Positions 8,906 through 15,236 of a DNA stretch of 18,445 bases are shown here, piece after piece; position 1 is the stretch's first letter; every line of letters starts with the position of its first letter. The DNA comes from Firmicutes bacterium AF25-13AC (GTDB taxonomy: Bacteria; Bacillota; Clostridia; Lachnospirales; Lachnospiraceae). A model generated the notes under the pieces. That model was not told where the DNA came from. It saw only the letters and a program-made list of their open reading frames with translations, and did no database searches. The stretch lies in NCBI GenBank assembly GCA_003478935.1, contig QUFP01000052.1:1-18445 (forward strand), written 5' to 3'. The position numbers and the translations under genes are program-made.

Positions 8906-11881
8906 ATACAGGCATCGAATATGGAATTTTATAACGTGACTGGAGTAACTTATAATAAGGATAATGGATACGCAGCATTGTTAGTTGGTAATGCGGAAAA
9001 CGATGCTAATAAAAAGGTCGATAAGAAAGTCAATGGATATAATCTGTTAGCAAAGAATTGTAAATTTGGTTATAATAACAAAGCAAAGATAGACGAGTTA
9101 TCGAATGCAAGTATCCAAACGATAAATACGTCAGGTTTTTGGATTGGTAAAGTCGGCGTAAATGGCAAAATCAATCTGGTAGCGGTTGCAGTTCAGGGGG
9201 ATGTCTTTCCGCAGAAGGATATCGGTACAAAAAATGGAACTGCTGCGATCATTTATGCAGATGCATTCGTGGACCAGACGTATCAGCCGATCAATTCCAC
9301 AGACAAACCATCTTCATCTGCCAGCCCATGGCTGGATGTTAATCCGAAGAGCGAGGTACCTTTTGCTGACGGCACAGTTATGACCGGTAATGGTGTCGGA
9401 ATGCAAGAAGGCAGTACAACAGCCGGTGCTATTTTAAAGGGCTTACAGGCAGGGACACCTGCTTCTGACGTTTATTGGAATTTACTGGAGAAAAAAGCAG
9501 AATTTGTGAATTTCTTAAATACGGACAATGATGCCTACGTGACGACGTACAGGAAGGAAGAAAGCGCCACTACCAACGTGAGCGAGAACGTTGATTTTCC
9601 GGTACTTGTGGTAAATAACACCGCAGATGTGGACACGATGATCTGGAATTACATAGCGGTTATGACGAATGTCAGCAGCGGAACAGATGCAAAACAACAG
9701 ATCAAGAGCATTACTGCAACAACCTATCAGTGGAATACCACAAAGAGTTCTTTTGAAGCGAAGAGCAAAGAAAATGCGAGCTTAAGTATCAGTAAGGATA
9801 GAAAAATCAGCATCGTCCCTAATGCCTACGACAATCAGAACAGTCAGTTTACTTTGCTGGATGTCACCTATGCGAATCCGACCAATGATAAAGCAGAGCC
9901 ATTTCATTTGTACATACTGGTGCTGGTGAAAAAGGTGCTCTATATCAGCTTCAAGACAAGATTCCTTGCGGGAAATGATTATTGTGCAGCGGATTATCCA
10001 ATGGATGATAAAGCAACCGATCACTATGCAACGGCTGGCTTCGATGAACCACTGACTGCTTACATAGAATACAGCTATGAGAAAGATACAAACTGGCAGT
10101 CAATGCTTGATAATGGTGAAAATCTGCTGTGGTATTACGACAAAATACTTGATCTGGCATCGGGCAGTACGGCGGAAGCCGGGAAGACCTTGCTGCCATC
10201 AGGAACACGTCTGACACTGGTAGACAGACAGACGATGCAGTATTATACCTATAAGACAACTGGTACAGAAGATCTGCATAAATTTGATTTTGCACAGATG
10301 ACGACAGCAGATGGACAGACTGCATTTCGTCCGGTCTATATCTGCGACTTACTTGACATGACGGTTTCAGATCCAGTTACGGAGGAAGCAGAAGGAACAA
10401 CGTATTATGTAATAGAAAATGATCCGGCTAAAGCAACAGTCAGAGTAGGAACGACCTATTACCGCAGGGCAGAAGAGAACGATAAGGATGCCAGCAAGTA
10501 TCGTATAACGATCACGGAAGCATCCAAATCAGAAGCTCGAAGTGAGGGATATTATTTGTCTGTTCAGGTTCCGGAAACAGCAGGATATTCTGTTATCAAC
10601 AATCGGTTAAATTATGGAGCGATTTCCCGTAAAGAGGGAACACTTCCAGCTAAAATTAAGTCAGATGAAAAGAAGTCCGGATCCGGCTATGTGGTATACA
10701 ATGGCGTTGAGCAGAAATTTACGGTTTCCACGACTCGTGTTCATAATGGCAATATTATGGGCGATACTGCAATGGAAGATAGCGACAGCATAAAAATCAA
10801 TCTTGAAAGCAAGTTAAAGCTGACAGAAGCTGGAATAGGCAGATTTGACAAGCTTGGTCCTTCTGAGGTACATCATCAGTTTACAATCAATCTGAAAAAA
10901 TATCTGCAGGAAAAAGCGGAAGAATATGATGTGATTGGCACAGAAATAGTGAAATACACTTATACGTTTAAAAACGCTGATGGAACTTGGACTCATACGG
11001 AAACTGGTACAATTTCAGATGCGGCAGGAAAGGATATATTGTCACTTCAATATGGCAGCAGTGATCTGAAAAAGAAATTAGAAAAAGCTACAAATGATGC
11101 CAATGCAATAACAGTTACTGCAGAAATTACGCTTACATATGCTGGTGCAGATAAATTTCCAGTAAGAAATACAGCTGATACTGATGATAACAGCGGTATT
11201 TGTGTTGTTGGAGTCTCACGCATTGCTAATACGCAAACACAGCTTCCGATTACAGAAAATAAACGTACTGAGAATGACAAAAATCGCTATTATAGTACTA
11301 ATCCATCCAAGGCAAAGCTGACTTACTCTGCTGTAGATCAGACTGCAATGGGTGATACCACACAGCAGCTTGGAATAAATCCAAGTGACACAGTAAATCC
11401 GGCAGATATCATTTATACAAAGGCTGATTATGACTATTCTAATGTAGATGAGACGATTTTGGATAATGCGAAGTCAATCAGTTATAAGATGGAACTGTTC
11501 CAGAAAAATGAGACAGGCTCATATGATGAAACAAAACCATTGCCAATCGAAGACTATCTTCAGAATACTGTCAAAGAAAATGGCAGTACAGAGGCTCCTC
11601 TTGCAGGATCTTCTGAAACTTCTGGAACGGGTACTGTATACCAGTGGGAAGAGAACTTTAAATCAGATGATGGCAGACATCAGATTGCCCGTTTCCGGTA
11701 TACACCACTTACGGGAGAAGCATTTGAACAAAAAAACTATACCTACGCTAATTATAGGGTACGTCTAACGGCAGTATTGCTGGATGAGAAAGGGAACGAA
11801 CTGGATGGTACGAAGGCAACGGATTATATCATCTATACGAATGCACGTATCAGTCAGGAAATTATGCAGCAGCAACAGTAA
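3233..11881 (+). CDS. Giant GLUG-repeat surface protein, main part (frame-broken)
   Basis: Open for 2,882 codons from a GTG at 3233. This is not a convincing real start: there is no well-placed ribosome binding site and no signal peptide, and the frame is open upstream and continues the repeat. At least four modules are visible. Each has a helix-like segment, then an I-D-L-T-type strand, a glycine-rich F-x-G-x-F/IG turn, and a series of GLUG motifs. The strand segments are GDIDLTGTGILGIG (near 3700), GKIDLTGYSYY (near 5257), DKDITLSAESFSGLG (near 6570) and ANSIDMSSYGNGFRGIG (near 7650). GTYGDPYIIEDAHQLSSLAAY (6279 on) and AQGLWLLSAIVNSG (7330 on) are typical module openers. Repeats end near 8905. 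The last roughly 900 residues are non-repetitive. The end, EIMQQQQ, has no LPXTG, membrane helix, SLH or choline-binding repeats. Export would depend on the signal peptide in the 5' part. Role inferred: adhesin, stalk or matrix protein. Confidence 0.75.
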   Translation: MGHLVKGVLRLHGITNLSEQKITTAYNHVGQIVGNNGNGLVYALGNGNALSENGAGWSLIRYNGADRSGSDIGNWGAVVRLGTNLTEGIDDALTFDQQTHTVTVNNGNDGTIKDTNAFVAYALAFDLSDAYTNDANSALSFKYTVNAANSQTVTLTGDIDLTGTGILGIGKDSTEKNEKAQTFTGTFNGGSHTITLDIGSIYGNGISEENGTPNAAGQLYAKRSDQRDAHYSLALIPFAGDVTIQDLTIAGTVACRVPQNVNEEEKSDDIRYPAFASAAIGLASGTTTFKNVTVNTKVSVAEEAVAKKLHVWQAGFLGRCESKKLTFQNCNWGSESTLIDERNTDNQRIGGLAAEVMGRCDVTVENCTLSGSITSKAASNACVGGLIAVSRGETQSGSGNSYTSAVSAIDISNLKVNGEAITADASSTSGGLLGYQWKNTNVVFAVSVDNTTASKNGVTISGATLNAKAQFGGLVYQATGYWNATAANSIIFEKANSTTTFTGKSTQDTPSGLLVGTGLIKVAQSENVESALYLEAGTWGEAADAAYKINSGAVTLNIDDSAYFDELVGITKFNDAGNSNAVVSLAVRGSDGKAAKIDIGEKLNTYTGQINKTNYKNGQTRYYYNLDSYRKDNQDLNLDSVSTPENLVLWSVAQYAAPNIRGCFRRGEKTDVTITGKIDLTGYSYYPVTPIGAVNLGTNQGNTTTSLNFDYDGMNEKETGNKTLYDSEHQHYLMQHGLFYNAYRNIAVKNTSFSGTVGKEPIEKDGKTYNSGALIYGSVVGDPVNYIVEITLNKMTLAGIRVTGVEKDTVTYAPLLINQMENAVKLTVDTLSTDKGYTTENNSDKTVYAATSLIGYVGNNIATKLTLSFSNIALDGRVDAGTANATSVHNNGKVTVEYNTTHTIFTNATLLESFMYSSEGSGTYNFNSTDKMVTYGVELTNAGSIGRNPDKQYQYYDGEIYITDEQQRNEVNEDYVKERYKDTNFIRYVHTQQNINANQYELDINQKTSGLLKGCGTYGDPYIIEDAHQLSSLAAYIEKPESIKQFQAVFNSKVLTDKKQTAESYHLQGETTSDATGNDIIYTWENNVWTNSTEGSEKIDNDTATKYLLNAYYKIDKDITLSAESFSGLGTKDNPFSGVIVGTNSTEVKIIGTNSNKDSFGGLIAYSRGSVVKDLKVDYTSATIQMQADTLPGTIKNPFFGGVVGYCMGGDTIIDNVSVNYGADSVTFSGTYEYMIAAGGYVGLVGGATHVTEETDYEKTGGGVVFRNMEGTSNTFTTACEAAAAANKTVNMVKADGTADGKSASNGGNYFYRNPYVGRVLDGYACAEGCTVNNTDKNYTIPTLTAGTSDLQVSDASGSLNVTVTSAQGLWLLSAIVNSGAGAMDSNGSYTDVDNHVDAYQYGKPRTVSYEGIGSATADAVNLTDEAYWGGVASTAGGNRVSYLVKNYTTGTTAARLAGKSSTDVNNSVSLTFMANSIDMSSYGNGFRGIGSSYGNNKHVWSNDCSIPEVYRRNLLIKSINVDRNADTVITLNMNQNDYHTEYSNGAWRNQGAGLFVDFHFTDGCKVNYLKISGDVKLGLFDTNSNLMCVTRRSNPEVHIGVGGFAARTANSAGTVFFDGLHLEGINVYGGTMTGGAIGYIDGYSSKAGRNVSFTNWTIQNENVTNWVNNDGSTGGLVGWNISYGILSITGNGNSSVKDVDRLSVTTYAESFSTTAAGGLVGVNDYSSVKVEKVRAQNLSVSGKNLRDLGGLLASGRRTGTGTFEVNKCSLTSMKITLEINSNQKSSSACTGGIIGYHERPLMISEVVITSDSVINGQQFTGGFVGYSAFDVTICDSSEVNLNIKTDMNWIGGFIGYVNPSKTATFRNCQEKNVNILGRYTGGLVGAMDGSIQASNMEFYNVTGVTYNKDNGYAALLVGNAENDANKKVDKKVNGYNLLAKNCKFGYNNKAKIDELSNASIQTINTSGFWIGKVGVNGKINLVAVAVQGDVFPQKDIGTKNGTAAIIYADAFVDQTYQPINSTDKPSSSASPWLDVNPKSEVPFADGTVMTGNGVGMQEGSTTAGAILKGLQAGTPASDVYWNLLEKKAEFVNFLNTDNDAYVTTYRKEESATTNVSENVDFPVLVVNNTADVDTMIWNYIAVMTNVSSGTDAKQQIKSITATTYQWNTTKSSFEAKSKENASLSISKDRKISIVPNAYDNQNSQFTLLDVTYANPTNDKAEPFHLYILVLVKKVLYISFKTRFLAGNDYCAADYPMDDKATDHYATAGFDEPLTAYIEYSYEKDTNWQSMLDNGENLLWYYDKILDLASGSTAEAGKTLLPSGTRLTLVDRQTMQYYTYKTTGTEDLHKFDFAQMTTADGQTAFRPVYICDLLDMTVSDPVTEEAEGTTYYVIENDPAKATVRVGTTYYRRAEENDKDASKYRITITEASKSEARSEGYYLSVQVPETAGYSVINNRLNYGAISRKEGTLPAKIKSDEKKSGSGYVVYNGVEQKFTVSTTRVHNGNIMGDTAMEDSDSIKINLESKLKLTEAGIGRFDKLGPSEVHHQFTINLKKYLQEKAEEYDVIGTEIVKYTYTFKNADGTWTHTETGTISDAAGKDILSLQYGSSDLKKKLEKATNDANAITVTAEITLTYAGADKFPVRNTADTDDNSGICVVGVSRIANTQTQLPITENKRTENDKNRYYSTNPSKAKLTYSAVDQTAMGDTTQQLGINPSDTVNPADIIYTKADYDYSNVDETILDNAKSISYKMELFQKNETGSYDETKPLPIEDYLQNTVKENGSTEAPLAGSSETSGTGTVYQWEENFKSDDGRHQIARFRYTPLTGEAFEQKNYTYANYRVRLTAVLLDEKGNELDGTKATDYIIYTNARISQEIMQQQQ

Positions 11882-11910
11882 TAGTAACTGCAGTAACGAC
11901 AGTAAACAAA
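11867..11910 (+). repeat. Degenerate CAG/AGTAAC short repeats at the giant gene's 3' end
   Basis: The stop codon region reads CAGCAGCAACAG then AGTAAT, AGTAAC, AGTAAC, AGTAAA with 0-3 bases between units. The CAG part gives the C-terminal QQQQ, and the stop codon TAA (11879-11881) is inside the repeat. This looks like small-scale slippage that may have moved the end of the protein. Confidence 0.45.
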
Positions 11911-11940
11911 GCAATTACAGCAGAATTGAGGTGAAATGGG

Positions 11941-13263
11941 ATGCGTTGGAACAAAAAGAAAGAAGATCGGACACCTGAGGATTACCAAAAAAAAGCAAAT
12001 GAGCAGATACAGGAACTGAAAAATCAGTGGAAGACCTTTTTCCGAACAGGTCCCATTGTAATAGCAGCAGCTATTGTGATGATTGCTCTTAGTATTGCGT
12101 GGTTCGTCAGTAACACAAAGGTAGATGCGACAGGAGTTCAGATCAGTGCCGCAGGCAGTGAGTTTGACCTCGCTGCTGACAAAGTAGATACCATAGCTCC
12201 TGCAGTCAGCAGTGCTGGTGCATATGCCAGTCTGCTGACAGTACCTGAGGGAAGCGAAGTGACCAAACAAGATAAGAAATTGTTGTCTACTGGGGGAAGC
12301 AATACGTCTATCAGCTGGGCAATCACAAATGACAGCAACATGCAAAATAAAACAGATCAGGGAATCGAGCCGGGCTCTAGCGGAAGTATGACTTTCTATA
12401 TTATTTCCCATAAGGATGGTCCGCTGAGTGTAAAATTGAATTTGACACTGACTGGATATCAGGTGGAGGGATGGGATCCATCGGCAGCGACAAAAAAAGG
12501 AGCAGACGATACGTCGACTGTGACGGTTCAGTCATTAAAGGAAGCCGATTCAACTGCCCAACAGCTATTAGAAGGCCATGTGCTGCTATTTGCCGGATGC
12601 GATAAGCCAGACTCAAATTCCACGGTTTCCTACAGTTCATACAAGGCATGGATTTCAGAGGACGCAGAGCCTTGGATTATGACGCTGACAAATACCTGTC
12701 TCAAGGACAGTACCACAGGAAATGATACAGAAAACGCCGGAGGCAATGCAGTAAAAACTGTTTCAAACAGCGCACCTTTCCTTACGAGAAATGAGGACGG
12801 AAGCCTGACATGGCAGATTGATCAGGCGATCAAGGAGGCCGCTTATCCGGTGACGATTTACTGGATCTGGCCGGAAGTACTCGAATCCTATATCAGAACA
12901 CCACAAGGCTATACCAAAAAATATCCGCTGTTGTTTCCGACAGAATCGGCAGATTCAGCAAAATCGACAGCTCAGACAGCGTCTGGTTCTGCAGATACCA
13001 GTTTGAGTGCACTTCCGAAAGCGCTTTTTAAAAAGATGTGCAGTGTTAATGGAACAGCTGATTCAGGCAGTGGCTCAAACCGGTATTTTCTCTGGACAGA
13101 TCAGACTACGTTTAAGAGTACCGTTACAGTGGACAGACTTTCTTTGATGCGGTCTAATTTTAATCCGGCTGTCTATGGAACGATTGCTTCTTATTATAAT
13201 ATGGCAGACCAATATCTGGGAAGAAATGTCCAGTATACCAAATTGACATTAGATGCACAGTAA
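11941..13263 (+). CDS. Single-pass surface protein, TasA-like strand domain, 440 aa
   Basis: ATG at 11941 follows GAGGTG (11928-11933) at 7 bases. Residues 1-36 are charged and cytoplasmic in character, residues 37-56 are a hydrophobic helix (PIVIAAAIVMIALSIAWFV), and the next residues, SNTKVDATGVQISAAGSEFDL, have the spaced N-x-x-V-x-A-x-G-x-x-I pattern seen after the signal helix in TasA/camelysin-type proteins. Residues around 140-150 read IEPGSSGSMTFYI, the P-G-x-S-G-x-x-x-F motif common in strand D/E of that fold. Later sections include YPVTIYWIWPEVLESYI and a C-terminal YYNMADQYLGRNVQ. The position immediately downstream of the giant gene (59 bases) points to joint expression. It is likely membrane-held, or released if a SipW-type peptidase cuts it. 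No enzymatic motif is seen; a role in anchoring or assembling the giant protein is inference. Confidence 0.55.
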   Translation: MRWNKKKEDRTPEDYQKKANEQIQELKNQWKTFFRTGPIVIAAAIVMIALSIAWFVSNTKVDATGVQISAAGSEFDLAADKVDTIAPAVSSAGAYASLLTVPEGSEVTKQDKKLLSTGGSNTSISWAITNDSNMQNKTDQGIEPGSSGSMTFYIISHKDGPLSVKLNLTLTGYQVEGWDPSAATKKGADDTSTVTVQSLKEADSTAQQLLEGHVLLFAGCDKPDSNSTVSYSSYKAWISEDAEPWIMTLTNTCLKDSTTGNDTENAGGNAVKTVSNSAPFLTRNEDGSLTWQIDQAIKEAAYPVTIYWIWPEVLESYIRTPQGYTKKYPLLFPTESADSAKSTAQTASGSADTSLSALPKALFKKMCSVNGTADSGSGSNRYFLWTDQTTFKSTVTVDRLSLMRSNFNPAVYGTIASYYNMADQYLGRNVQYTKLTLDAQ

Positions 13264-13281
13264 CAAAAAGGTGGTAATGAT

Positions 13282-13974
13282 ATGGAACAGCAGAATCGAA
13301 CACAGAAAGACACAACCAAATGGTCCGGACGAAAAAAGCGCGCCATAGCAGCTGTGGCAGTAGCCGCGCTTGCGCTGGTGGTACTGCCGGTGTTTGCATG
13401 GCTGTATATGCAAAGAAGCATGGAGACAATAACAAAGGTAAATATGCCATATGCGCTGCTCATCGGAGCCGGAGACGCCAAACCGATCCAACAGCTGCAG
13501 CTGAGCAATATTGATGTTTCAGCGTCAAAATCTAAGGATGTGGTGTTCTGTGTATACAGTGAAAAGCCATCCAAAAGCTATGATCTGCAGCTGGCGCATA
13601 CCACAAATATCGGGTTTACTTATGAAATCTATACAGCCACACTGGCAGACTCAAATGCATCCACAGACGTGGTTGAGTGTCTGGGCAAAAAGTATAAGAA
13701 GGGTGCTCCACTTCCCGGCGGATATCTAAATATAGATGCAAATAAACGTTATGCCACAGATGCATATCATGAGGAAACGTATGGCAACTATACAAATAGT
13801 TATGTTCAACAATCTGCGGAGCCGTTGTACTGGAAAACATCGAGTCCGGTAACGCTTCCAGATAAAGAGGATGATACCGGCTATTATGTGAATTATTACA
13901 TTTTACATATCACATGGGGAGATGACGTCCAGAATAACAAGGAGACTGATATGATCTACCTTATGGCAGGTTAA
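13282..13974 (+). CDS. Single-pass surface protein, companion of the cluster, 230 aa
   Basis: ATG at 13282, preceded by AGGTGG and only 18 bases after the previous stop, so the two are almost certainly co-transcribed. Residues 1-20 are polar and basic (SGRKKR), and residues 21-43 are a strongly hydrophobic helix (AIAAVAVAALALVVLPVFAW). The remainder is outside the cell: MQRSMETITKVNMP, then a strand-rich domain with IDVSASKSKDVVFCVYSEKP and IGFTYEIYTATL, rich in Tyr, ending without an anchor. The layout, with a helix followed by a short linker and a beta domain, repeats that of the 440-aa neighbour and the 310-aa protein, so I treat the three as a related set. I do not recognise a named family. 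Function is unknown beyond probable surface display. Confidence 0.5.
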   Translation: MEQQNRTQKDTTKWSGRKKRAIAAVAVAALALVVLPVFAWLYMQRSMETITKVNMPYALLIGAGDAKPIQQLQLSNIDVSASKSKDVVFCVYSEKPSKSYDLQLAHTTNIGFTYEIYTATLADSNASTDVVECLGKKYKKGAPLPGGYLNIDANKRYATDAYHEETYGNYTNSYVQQSAEPLYWKTSSPVTLPDKEDDTGYYVNYYILHITWGDDVQNNKETDMIYLMAG

Positions 13975-13980
13975 TCATTC

Positions 13981-14009
13981 TTGACAAAGAGTAAAAAAAG
14001 TGTTAGTTT
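13981..14009 (+). promoter_or_regulatory. Internal promoter upstream of the secreted 333-aa protein
   Basis: A perfect TTGACA (13981-13986) lies 17 bases before TAGTTT (14004-14009), with TG at 14001-14002 giving an extended -10. The 68-base gap between the 230-aa gene and the next gene is the only wide gap in the distal half of the cluster, and it holds this site plus the ribosome binding site. It would let the last gene be expressed independently. Confidence 0.5.
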
Positions 14010-14042
14010 GGCTACAGGAATTGGGTAAGGAGATGATTGCGT

Positions 14043-15044
14043 GTGAAGAGAAAAACAATTATTCAATTGACTGCTGCGTTGGCAGCTGTTGGTTTGGTAA
14101 TGATAGGCGTAGATAGAAATACATCAAAAGTGGCTTTTGCAGCATTTGAAGGTGTAGAGGGATCTTCGGAATTTATAGATACAGCAGAATATGCAGAAGA
14201 GCAGGCTGCTGCACCAGTTGTTTTGGAAACGGAGAATGTCATTTCATCAGAAGAAATGGAGGCACCACTTGAAGAAAAAACGACTGTGCCAGGCACAGAA
14301 AATATTCCAGAAGAAAGTACAGAGCAAACAGAGACTGCACAGATAACTGAGACAGTGATGCCAGAGACAGTTGAAACGTCTGCTGAAACTATACCAGAGA
14401 CATTTAGTGAGGCTGAATCATCTAGTGCAAGAGAAGAAGAAACTGAGCCTTCTTCAACTGAGTCAGCTTTGGAATCTGCTGAACAGACAACAGAATCACA
14501 GAGCGAGACAGAGGAAGAAAGACAGATGCTTACTATGGTCAAGCTTAATATTGATCAGGATTTAGAGACAGTTCCTGTCGCATTTTTGCCATATCTTGAT
14601 GAACTGAATGTGGATGGATATTCACTGACACTTGTGTATTCAGATAATACAGAAAAATTGCTTGATAAAGCAGATACACGTTATACATGGTCGATAGAGC
14701 ATGAAGATGAAACGAAAGAAGAGGGTATTATTACAAGAACATATCGTGTCAGAGTGACAGAACTTTCTACTGGAAATACATACGAGGCCACTCAGAGTGT
14801 TGATTTTGGAAAAGAAGAACCTGTCAGCATCAAAACAGAAGAAATGACGACTGTGATAGTAGAGGGAAATAAATGGGTTATGGTGCAGTCAACACCAAGT
14901 ATTACTGGCATTTATTCTATGAACAGCAGTAAATTGATTGACTGTATATACTATGCCTCCGATAATGAAGCTGTTGTTTGTGCAGACGATACATTCAAGC
15001 TTGAAGAAGGTGTTACGTATCAGTTTCTGATCAAATTGAAGTAA
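14043..15044 (+). CDS. Secreted protein with acidic Ser/Thr/Glu linker, 333 aa
   Basis: I place the start at GTG 14043, 10 bases after AAGGAG (14027-14032); an in-frame TTG at 14037 is the alternative. The first 33 residues form a classical signal peptide: KRK, a hydrophobic core and a likely cut at AFA-AFEG. Residues from about 40 to 160 are low-complexity Glu, Ser, Thr and Ala, with many S-E-T-E and T-E-S units, resembling an extended wall-spanning linker. From about residue 165 a folded domain follows (LTMVKLNIDQDLETVP, then YSLTLVYSDNTEKLLDKADTRYTWSI). Its last part (WVMVQSTPSITGIYSMNSS, ending YQFLIKLK) looks like a small beta-sandwich of the kind found at the ends of clostridial surface proteins. 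No LPXTG or membrane tail is seen. The base composition is more AT-rich than its upstream neighbours. Exact role unknown. Confidence 0.5.
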   Translation: MKRKTIIQLTAALAAVGLVMIGVDRNTSKVAFAAFEGVEGSSEFIDTAEYAEEQAAAPVVLETENVISSEEMEAPLEEKTTVPGTENIPEESTEQTETAQITETVMPETVETSAETIPETFSEAESSSAREEETEPSSTESALESAEQTTESQSETEEERQMLTMVKLNIDQDLETVPVAFLPYLDELNVDGYSLTLVYSDNTEKLLDKADTRYTWSIEHEDETKEEGIITRTYRVRVTELSTGNTYEATQSVDFGKEEPVSIKTEEMTTVIVEGNKWVMVQSTPSITGIYSMNSSKLIDCIYYASDNEAVVCADDTFKLEEGVTYQFLIKLK

Positions 15045-15045
15045 T

Positions 15046-15111
15046 TGACCAGGGGGACAGGTCCGATGGCCTTTTATCGGGGGCCGCTAGCCCAATTCGT
15101 GTCCCCAGTGG
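15046..15111. repeat. REP-like palindromic element, copy 1
   Basis: It begins TGACCAGGGGGACA and ends TGTCCCCAGTGG. The ends can pair (CCA and GGGGACA with TGTCCCC and TGG, with a 2-base bulge). Inside is a second small stem, CCGAT (15063-15067) with ATCGG (15076-15080). It starts one base after the stop codon of the 333-aa gene and may also end that transcript. A second element with the same ends lies at 16213-16291 in the same orientation. Confidence 0.6.
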
Positions 15112-15135
15112 CACACACTCACAAATGTAAAAACT

Positions 15136-15174
15136 GCGCAGAGGAAATGGAAAACCAAACAATTTTCTCTGTGC
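15136..15174. other. 12-bp hairpin upstream of panE
   Basis: GCGCAGAGGAAA (15136-15147) pairs with TTTTCTCTGTGC (15163-15174) over 12 positions, including two G-T wobbles, with a 15-base loop. No T-run follows, so it is not a standard terminator. The wobble pairs favour an RNA structure over a DNA operator. It lies about 60 bases before the panE start and could be a leader element or the remains of a mobile element. Confidence 0.4.
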
Positions 15175-15236
15175 AACAGCCAGTGAGGGCGTTTTTGAAA
15201 ATATAACATACGGTTAAAAATGGGAGGTAATGAAAT

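Noticed and set aside
11700..11881. Looked for a sortase signal (LPXTG-like motif, hydrophobic stretch, basic tail) at the end of the giant protein.
   Set aside because: None is present. The last 60 residues are polar and contain no membrane helix.
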